Positions 57,420 to 64,000 of a stretch of 64,000 bases of DNA are shown piece by piece. Position 1 is the stretch's first letter. Every line of letters starts with the position of its first letter. A program made the translations under genes and the position numbers. The notes under the pieces were generated by a model. It did not search any database. It was given only the letters and a program-made list of their open reading frames with translations, and had not been told where the DNA came from. Source of the DNA: Orobanche coerulescens (lineage: Eukaryota; Streptophyta; Magnoliopsida; Lamiales; Orobanchaceae); NCBI GenBank assembly GCA_033398695.1, contig CM065804.1, positions 7,549,001-7,613,000 on the forward strand, in the 5' to 3' direction.

Positions 57420-60028
57420 CGTAACACCCCCAAACCACTCGGGAATATTACACGCCGCATGACCCTCTCCGCGAGGATCTACCAAAGCTAAATACAAAAC
57501 AATGCATCACTTCACATGCCGACATGGCTACATAAAGGACCATTAGACCGATATGGTCTTATATCACAACACACGAACAATACATACAAGATCCTTGCCC
57601 GAACACATACCCACGCGAGGGCTAGAATACAATATCACTTCCATAATTCGATAAAATAACACATCGGAGGAATAATCAACACGACTCTACCAAATACTCT
57701 ATAATTGGTCTTCACGTGATTAGTATCTTCGTTTCCCATCATCCTTCGTATCGATCCTGTGATTCGCTCCCCAGCTACCTGCAAGTACACGGGCCTTGTC
57801 TGAGACATCCACCCCCCGAATACTCGGGGGTTAGCAAAACTCCACTGTTTTGCTAGTGCAAGTATAAAACCAAAAGTACAAGCCATACACAACGTGCTTC
57901 AAGAATATAAAATCTTGAATATATTTCCCGAGATAAATCACTTAATCAAAACAGTTTGATTTATAAAAGGTAGGAAAAGAACCATGTGTCTCATACAAAA
58001 TATTTTACGGTCTCGGGAGTTTGAAAACATTTGGAAATAAGGAATTCTCAAGTCTTTCGAAAACACTTGGGGACACGGCCCAAAATCATCTTTCCAAAAT
58101 ACGATTCCGATAATAAAACGTGGTTCCACAGCCCAATTCACAACACACGGGGTCCAAGACCCGAATCATAAGCCACAGGTCCACGACCCGAATAACATAA
58201 CACATGTTCCTAAGGATTATTCGCATCCCGTGCTAACAAGCCACGAACCTCAGATGCTCCCGTAGAACATACCCGAGTGAATAATCCAATAGAAAACCAT
58301 ACCAAAAATCACATGTCCTCGTGGCAACAACCACAGAACCATTCCAAATCACAACCATAAGTTATCCCGGCATCGGGCTAACAAGCCACGAACCTCGGAG
58401 TCCCCGCAAGACATACCCGATGATAACCCCACAAGTTATCTCGGCATCGGGCTAGCAAGCCCCGAACCTCGGAGTCCCCGCAAGACATACCCGAATTGGA
58501 TAACCCTACGGTCACGCCCGACCCATACTAGCAAGTATGGATCCCGGAGATTCAACAATCCTACCCGGAGGCACATCACTTTCAGCAATCACATCACAAT
58601 GAGTAGAACATCAAGCCAAGCAACACTTAAACATCACAACCTCCTTTCAAAGGAGTAACAACTAATATCCCACGTAATACATTCTTAACGAACAAGTACA
58701 CATAACATTACGTAATCCCCGCCAAAGGATTACGGTATAATAAACTCATTCAAAGTGATCATATCATCTTTACAACATACAAATCCAACACACATATTCC
58801 GAGAACACATATATTCACGAATTACATAAATTATCGTTGAAAGGCAACATTTATCGAGAATATACCGATCCCTTTTTACGTTCATTAAACATTGGGTTTC
58901 GTATATAATCATTTATCAATAATTACGCCTACGAAACATGAAATGTATGGACAAGATACTTGCCTCGTATTACGAGCGGCGAAGCAGCGAGCGGGCACGA
59001 TCGGGCAACCTTCGAACCTCCAAAAACGATCAAGACTTCGACAGCCCACGAATACTACGAAAATAGCATCACCACGAATCAATAACACTAATCGAAATCC
59101 AAAACGATCCTAAAAAGGACAAGGATCTAAGTATTCTCAAAGAAATCAAGAATCGTTGATCCGGGCGATAAAAATCGATGAACGGTTAACAAAATCTGAA
59201 GATTACGGTGAAGACAACCAAAAATACACAACCGATCGGATGAGATCGGTTAAGAATCACAAATCCAAGGAAAAACCCCAAATTTAAGAAAATAGGGTTC
59301 TAACAAGAGATTACCTTGATTTGGACCAAGAAGATGATTAGATGTTGTTAAACATCTACAAATCCGCTCAAAGATGAAGCTATAAGAAAAAGATCGGTCC
59401 TACTCGCCTCTGGATCTCACTCCCATCGGAAGGGATGAGGAAAAGTGAAAAATGACGACTTAATGCTGTTGTCCAGTATTTATACTGGACAGTTATTAGC
59501 GTGCACTAATCACCCTTCATTAGCGTGCGCTAACGGGGTCAATGCTCCAGAGAAACCGCGTATAACATAGTTAGCGTGCGTTAGCCAACAGCCGTAGCGC
59601 GCGCTAACGGGTCACAAAACGATCCGGTAGCCACAGGCGAGCGCACCTCGGGTAGCGTGCGCTAGAAAGAAGAGGAGCGTGCGCTAAGCGGTCGATAGCG
59701 TGCGCTAGCTATCGGCCTTAGCGTGCGCTAACAAAGCTCGATCCCGATCCGGTAGCTCTTTGGGCCCTCTGGCTTGCCAGTTAGCGTGCGCTACACATTC
59801 AGTAGCGTGCGCTAAACACCACGCAGTAGCGTGCGCTATGCTTCAAGCATTAACGTGCGCTACACCACAAAATCTCAAAAACTCACAAAGTGATCCGAAA
59901 TGCCTCCAAAAACATGTCCCAACAAGTCACAACCAAACATGGCATGAAATTCCTACGATGAGGACCATGACAATCCGATAAAACCGAGAAAACCCAACGA
60001 ATCCGGAATAAAGATCTCGGGTATTACA
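57420..60028 (-). repeat. 5' LTR of element C
   Basis: Partner of 51680-54290. The double hairpin is 57813-57830 (CCCCCGA/TCGGGGG) and 57833-57854 (AGCAAAAC/GTTTTGCT). The TATA box sits in an inverted repeat, GTCCAGTA (59471-59478) and TACTGGAC (59483-59490). The palindrome array is at 59496-59865. Confidence 0.85.
59471..59865 (-). promoter_or_regulatory. U3 palindrome array and TATA box, C 5' LTR
   Basis: About a dozen TAGCGTGCGCTA-like sites from 59496 to 59865. On the minus strand the last is followed a few bases later by GTCCAGTATAAATACTGGAC, a TATA box flanked by 8-bp complementary arms. Confidence 0.65.
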
Positions 60029-60033
60029 ACCGG
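60029..60033. repeat. Target-site duplication ACCGG, right of C
   Basis: Second ACCGG copy. Gag of H continues in frame from here. Confidence 0.85.
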
Positions 60034-61205
60034 GGCGTTCTGGCCCCAGCCATGAGACGACGGAGCTCGAATCCGTCACCAGGAGTTCAGCTTACCCAAC
60101 TCCCAGAAGGCAGACCAGCCACATGGCTCCTCCTCGCCGAAGAACCAAGATCGGCGACGACGACCTCATCGCCTACCGCGGAGCCAGGAGATCGGTATAC
60201 GATCGCCTCGGCTCCCGCTCCGAGAACCGAACCACGAGCGACCAAGCTACGGCGATGGCCGCCATGCAACGCCAGCTCGATGGCATGAAGGCGCTCCTAG
60301 AAACTGGGGCAAGCGCCAAGAGAAAGATCGCTGGGCCGAGCGAGCCGCTCGCAGTCCAGATCGAACTTGCCCCCGTGCAGCCAAGGATCACTCCTCCTCA
60401 AACACCTTTATATGAGGGGAGATCGGATCCCGAAACTCACCTGAGCAAGTTTCGGATTTACATGACTGGATGCGGGGCATCAGACGCGACCAGGTGCCGA
60501 ATGTTCCCGTTAACATTGGGCGAGCTGGCCCATAGGTGGTACATCTCACTGCCACCGCGATCAATCAGTTCCTTTGAACAACGGGAGAACAACTTCACAA
60601 CGTACTTCGCCACCAAGGTCGCTCGACGAGAAGGTCCCCACCGCATGATGAAAATCAGGCAGGGGGAAGAAGAGACCGACGTAGACTACATCGACCGGGT
60701 GGATGAGATAATCCTTAACGGCCAGCCCGTAAGCGACGAGATCGCCCTCTACTCAGTCCTAGGGGGATTCAATGGTCTTTCGCCCATGTTCAGGCACCTT
60801 ACGAAGGACATTCCCCCGACCTACGCAATCTTCTGCGCCAAGGCCGCAGACTTTTTGGCCAGGCGGAGGTTGCTCGCCCTTCGCCAAGACGAAGGGACGG
60901 AGACGGTGATCGCCAATTCCAACAAGACGGTCGCCAAGCCACCCGGAGATTTCAGGACCTTCGAGGATGTGGAAGCCCATCTCCACCAGAACCTCAATCT
61001 ATCTCCGACTCATATTTCCTATGCCGTCCGGGGGCACGAGCGGCTAAGCAAGCCGAAGGCAGTAAGGGACCACGGTCATCTAGACCGCAACAAATTCTGT
61101 GCTTATCACAAGAGTCCCGGCCACAACACCGATCAATGTCGCGACCTCCTCAGACAACTCTGGAGATTGTTCGATGAGGGCAAGCTGGACAGACTAATAA
61201 CTTAG
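60034..61205 (+). pseudogene. H: gag main part (360 open codons from 60123)
   Basis: In the frame continuing from 51679 it reads through to TAG 61203-61205. A basic start (MAPPRRRTKIGDDDLIAYRG) is followed by the retrotransposon gag core (TPLYEGRSDPETHLSKFRIY, then LTLGELAHRWYISLPPRSIS, FTTYFATKVARR, MKIRQGEEETDVDYIDRV; about residues 95-215 from 60123). Near the end CAYHKSPGHNTDQC gives a CX2HX4HX4C zinc motif typical of Tat/Ogre-type gag. It would form the RNA-packaging particle. After the TAG the frame stays open for about 47 codons (PEPWAERIKCLDRR). Confidence 0.75.
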
Positions 61206-61682
61206 CCGGAGCCCTGGGCAGAAAGGATCAAATGCCTCGATCGGCGTCAGAACGACGATCACCAGTCTTCCAACCCGATCGCCAGAATCAAGCAACATCT
61301 CCAAAAATGGAGGACTCGCTCGCCATCTAATGTTCATCATCTAACATGATGGACCTAGGCACGAGATCGCCTCCCCCAACACAACGTATACCGTCGAAGA
61401 TCTCCACCTAACATAACAATCCGAGGTAGAAGAGTGCAGCCATGGTCCTGGAAGTCGATGGAACCGACAGCTTCGACCATGCAAGGTTCCTTTGGGCTGC
61501 GATCGCTCGCCCTTCGTTTAAATACGAGGTGGGCGTAGCCGAAGGACCCTCCAAACAAATTTGTGGACACGCTCGCCCGCCTTCAAAGGTTCATCATCTG
61601 AATTGGTGGACCCGGACAATGCGATGTGTCCCTACCCCCGTCACAACGTATACCGTCGAGGATTGCCATCTAACATGACGAT
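61206..61682 (+). repeat. H: 3' non-coding part with 262-bp tandem repeat
   Basis: ACAACGTATACCGTCGA begins at 61381 and again at 61643, a period of 262. TTCATCATCT and CCGAGGTAGAA phrases repeat likewise. The second unit is split by the Athila insertion and resumes at 63588. A CGCCCTTCGTTTAAATACGA block is present at about 61508 and 63686. Tandem repeats in this place are known for Tat/Ogre elements. No pol follows. Confidence 0.6.
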
Positions 61683-61911
61683 TCCGAATTGATTGCACCC
61701 TAGTTATTGGATTTTCAATCCTTCCGCCCTTGTTGTCTTGGATTATTACATTCTCGTTCTCGTTGTCCCTTCCCACGTTATCTCCCGCTCTCTCCCTATC
61801 TTCAAAAAGATCCCTTCTTAATTTCTTTGCGGTAGCACTTGTTCTTCGGGCAAATGCTTCTACTTCCGGGATGAAAGTTTCTAAAGGTACTCGAGATGAA
61901 CGGGTGTTCAT
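61683..61911 (-). pseudogene. Athila gag, N-terminal stub
   Basis: ATG at 61909-61911 on the minus strand starts MNTRSSRVPLETFIPEVEAF, then FARRTSATAKKLRRDLFEDR. The element ends after about 76 codons, and the frame runs on by chance into H sequence to 61594. The start resembles Athila gag proteins. The structural core is absent. Confidence 0.6.
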
Positions 61912-62018
61912 GCACTCCCTGAGTAGAAATTATATAACATGAGTTAAGTAACAAATAAGAAAATGTCTAAAGTAAGACTAGAAATACTTATCGTAATATC
62001 AACACTAATAAATTAATT

Positions 62019-62045
62019 TAGTCCCCGGCAACGGCGCCAAAAACT
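62019..62045 (-). other. Athila primer binding site (tRNA-Asp type)
   Basis: The minus strand reads TTGGCGCCGTTGCCGGGG a few bases after the LTR end. This is the characteristic sequence of Athila-lineage elements. Confidence 0.8.
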
Positions 62046-63587
62046 TGTTCGCTATATTTTTAAACAATCCGCAAGTGTACGGAGTAAGTGTAGAAAGCGG
62101 CGAGCAAGGTCGTATTCCACAGAGACTAAATATTCCTATTGTGTTGAGTACTAGATTATAATGATTCCGGTTTTATATAGACGATTGAAAGTTGAATGGA
62201 TGGTTAACGAAATAAAATAAAATGATGACAATAAAAGAAAATATCCGAATTAAGGAGAATTGTAAGAGTTTAGAAAGAAAGATTCCAAGGCTCGGTTTCC
62301 GTTGATCACTAAGTTTAGTCGGGATTGGTTCTAAAAGTTCTAAGTGCGTTTCCAAAATGATAATCACAATAATATTCTAAAGTCCCTCTCGAGATGCATT
62401 AAAACGTAGATTAAACAACCTATAACAACGTCTCCGTTTACTATAAATTATCTAACTCCAAAATGTTCATAAGATTTAAACATCATCATAGATTATCACC
62501 GATTTCTCAATCTCGTAATTTACTACGTCAAATACTTGAAACCTATTAATGCCCTCTTCTCTCGAATTATGAGCAATTAAGTTAAACATGTAAAAACATT
62601 GATCAAGTGTCTAAACATGAATTAAAACCAAGTATTTGATAAAGAAATCATACTAGATAAATATAATCATCAATCCCTCAAAACCATAGCAAATCAACGT
62701 ACTCCCATGCCCGGAATCTAACGAGTTTAGCCGGATATGGTAATGAAAGAAAGATTAAGAATCATCATGTTCATCATGTTCATGCTAAATAAAACAACAA
62801 ATGAATAAAAGATAGGAAGAAGATAAAACTCGGATGGTGTCTTGAATGATCCCGGTTGAAGCCTTCAAATGTTCTTGAAGTGTTCTTCAAGAATTCCCTT
62901 CAAATCTCCTTCCTTTTGGATGAAAATCTCTCAATCTTGTGTTTTTCTCTCTCTAATCTCTCCAATATTCAGAATATCTCTCAAGTCTTGCCTAATATCC
63001 CTTTTTATAAAGCCAAAAACATCACTTTTCCTACACAAATCTTTCAAAAATGTCAAAAGATGATTTTTCCACCGAAAAGTGACACGGCCCGTGTCATACT
63101 GTGCCCAAAACTCCAATTCTTGCTGGACAGGGAACTCGACCATGTCAATTGATACGGCCGAGTAAATGACACGACCGTGTCGAATGACACGGCCCGTGTC
63201 ATACTCCTATAGAAAGTTGAAACTCGCTGGATGTGAAACCCGACTGTGTCAATATGGCACGGCCGGGATAATGACACGGCCCGTGTCGATTGACACGGCC
63301 CGTGTCGATTGACACGGCCGGGCTCGTGTTGACTCATTTTGACACCGTTTTGACTCCTTTTTAAGCCCGATCTCTCGTTTCCGCATTGCTTGATATGTAT
63401 TGGGGTTTGAGACTTCGTTCTTGCTTGATTTATATCCATAAAGTACCTATAAAATCAATAAAACGTACCCAAGCGTGATCGAGTCCAATAAACACAATAT
63501 GAGTATAAACGACACAGTTCTACACATTTTAGGATCTTAAAACCCGGAAAATTGGTGCAAAAATATGTGTAAAAATGAGTGTTATCA
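62046..63587 (-). repeat. Athila 5' LTR
   Basis: A TATA box (TATAAAAA on the minus strand, about 63002-63010) is preceded by an array of GACACGG/CCGTGTC palindromes (63081-63330). The LTR end carries TGTGGAATACGACCTTGCTC-type sequence common in this lineage. The gag start lies 135 bases past the LTR. Confidence 0.75.
63081..63330 (-). promoter_or_regulatory. Palindrome array in the Athila U3
   Basis: Seven or eight copies of GACACGGCCCGTGTC or near variants (63081-63095, about 63167, 63186, 63272, 63291, 63311), some in a 19-20 bp tandem with GATT. On the minus strand the array stands just upstream of the TATA box, as the unrelated TAGCG palindromes do in the Tekay-type LTRs. Confidence 0.6.
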
Positions 63588-64000
63588 ACGATCCGAGGTA
63601 GAAAAGTGCTAACAAGCCGCGGACGTGGAGTCGATTAATCCGACGACGCCCCGTGCAAGGACTCCTCCAGACCAAGACCGCACGCCCTTCGTTTAAATAC
63701 GAGGCGGGCGCAGCCTAACGGAGGACCCTCACAATAAAGTGAGTCGCGAGACAAACCTACAGGTGGAATGTCCCTCGTACACAAGACACGGTCATGGAGG
63801 TCGGTCCATCGAACTCCGCGACCGTGCACGGTTCCTCAAGGTAAAAATAATCGGCTTTCCACTAGGGATCTGCAAAATTAAAGATCACAGGAACAAGACC
63901 GAAGATAGCTCGCCAAACAATCAAGTCGCCCAAATCCGAGACCAAAGTCCGCTCAACGGATCGCCCGTCTTTATCCTGAACGATCGCTGGTGGAACCACC
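63588..64000 (+). other. H: continuation of the 3' non-coding part
   Basis: The 262-bp repeat resumes (CCGAGGTAGAAAAGTG at 63593, the TTTAAATACGA block near 63686-63710) and then diverges. No gene or LTR start is seen before the window ends. Confidence 0.5.

Larger units (their letters stand above)
51680..60028 (-). mobile_element. Element C: gag-only LTR retrotransposon (TR-GAG type)
   Basis: LTRs of 2611 and 2609 bp and a 3129-bp interior, flanked by perfect ACCGG. On the minus strand the interior holds a leader, a broken gag (about 55050-56058) and a 3' non-coding part. Protease, RT, RNase H and integrase are absent. This fits the described class of terminal-repeat retrotransposons with a gag domain. 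The iMet-type primer site and LTR signals are like those of D, E and F. It would need pol in trans. LTR differences are few and concentrated at CAG/CTG. Confidence 0.85.
61683..63587 (-). mobile_element. Truncated Athila-like element
   Basis: On the minus strand a 1542-bp LTR (63587 to 62046, TGATAACACTC to AGCGAACA) is followed by TGGCGCCGTTGCCGGGGA, the tRNA-Asp-type primer site of Athila, and by the first 75 or so codons of gag (MNTRSSRVPLETFIPEVEAF from 61911). It stops at 61683 without the rest of the element or 3' LTR. ACGAT stands on both sides (61678-61682, 63588-63592). Confidence 0.75.
50202..64000 (+). mobile_element. Element H: Tat-type gypsy element, runs past the window
   Basis: Consists of the LTR, primer site, gag in two pieces (51289-51679, 60034-61205) and a long 3' non-coding part with tandem repeats. 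Element C and a truncated Athila are inserted in it. No protease, RT or integrase follows gag before the window ends, so H looks gag-only here, although pol may lie beyond 64000. The Tat assignment rests on the gag CHHC motif and gag order. Confidence 0.6.

Noticed and set aside
1..64000. Endogenous plant pararetrovirus or envelope-bearing element
   Set aside because: No movement protein, coat protein or envelope-like frame is seen. All RT and integrase sequence is Tekay-type gypsy.

Overview
The window reads as repeat-rich nuclear heterochromatin of a flowering plant. It is almost entirely nested transposable elements: Ty3/gypsy LTR retrotransposons of the Tekay/Del chromovirus type (gag, protease, RT, RNase H, DD35E integrase, C-terminal chromodomain, tRNA-iMet primer site), Tat-type and Athila-type gypsy elements, CACTA, hAT and PIF/Harbinger DNA-transposon remnants, and a MITE. 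I find no intact host gene. The only host-like trace is a 58-bp exon resembling DMC1 at 772-829. Operons, ribosome binding sites, CRISPR arrays and riboswitches are not expected and none is seen.

Layout. 1-1719: unassigned DNA, the DMC1-like exon, a broken RNase H domain, and the right end of a CACTA element. 1720-15587: element E (minus strand, non-autonomous), split by element D (3482-12229, minus, target duplication GTCGG). 15588-24714: a minus-strand hAT transposase pseudogene, split in frame by element G (16145-23324, plus, Tekay, duplication AGTAT). 24718-25765: a MITE and a Harbinger transposase fragment. 25770-27183: the 3' part of an Athila-like element. 27184-46549: element A (minus, Tekay), inserted in that Athila LTR and itself split in gag by element F (34922-44434, minus, Tekay, duplication TGTTG). 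46550-50201: a pol fragment (B) of the A family carrying a 1522-bp CACTA element (48482-50003, duplication TAC). 50202-64000: a Tat-type element H, split in gag by element C (51680-60028, minus, gag-only, duplication ACCGG) and further downstream by a truncated Athila copy (61683-63587).

How the parts relate. F, G and A/B encode, or once encoded, a full retrotransposition set. C keeps only gag, and D and E have no recognisable gene, yet C, D and E keep LTRs, a polypurine tract and an iMet-type primer site like those of F and A. The LTRs of C, D, E, F and G share three features: a U3 cluster of the near-palindrome TAGCGYRCGCTA just upstream of a TATA box, a family-specific minisatellite, and a conserved double hairpin with compensatory changes. 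Non-autonomous families riding on a Tekay machinery is the natural inference. The palindrome arrays and paired hairpins are the most unusual signals here.

Data caution. Many differences between paired LTRs fall on CAG/CTG triplets, which suggests base-calling error at methylated CHG sites. Several apparent frameshifts may therefore not be real.
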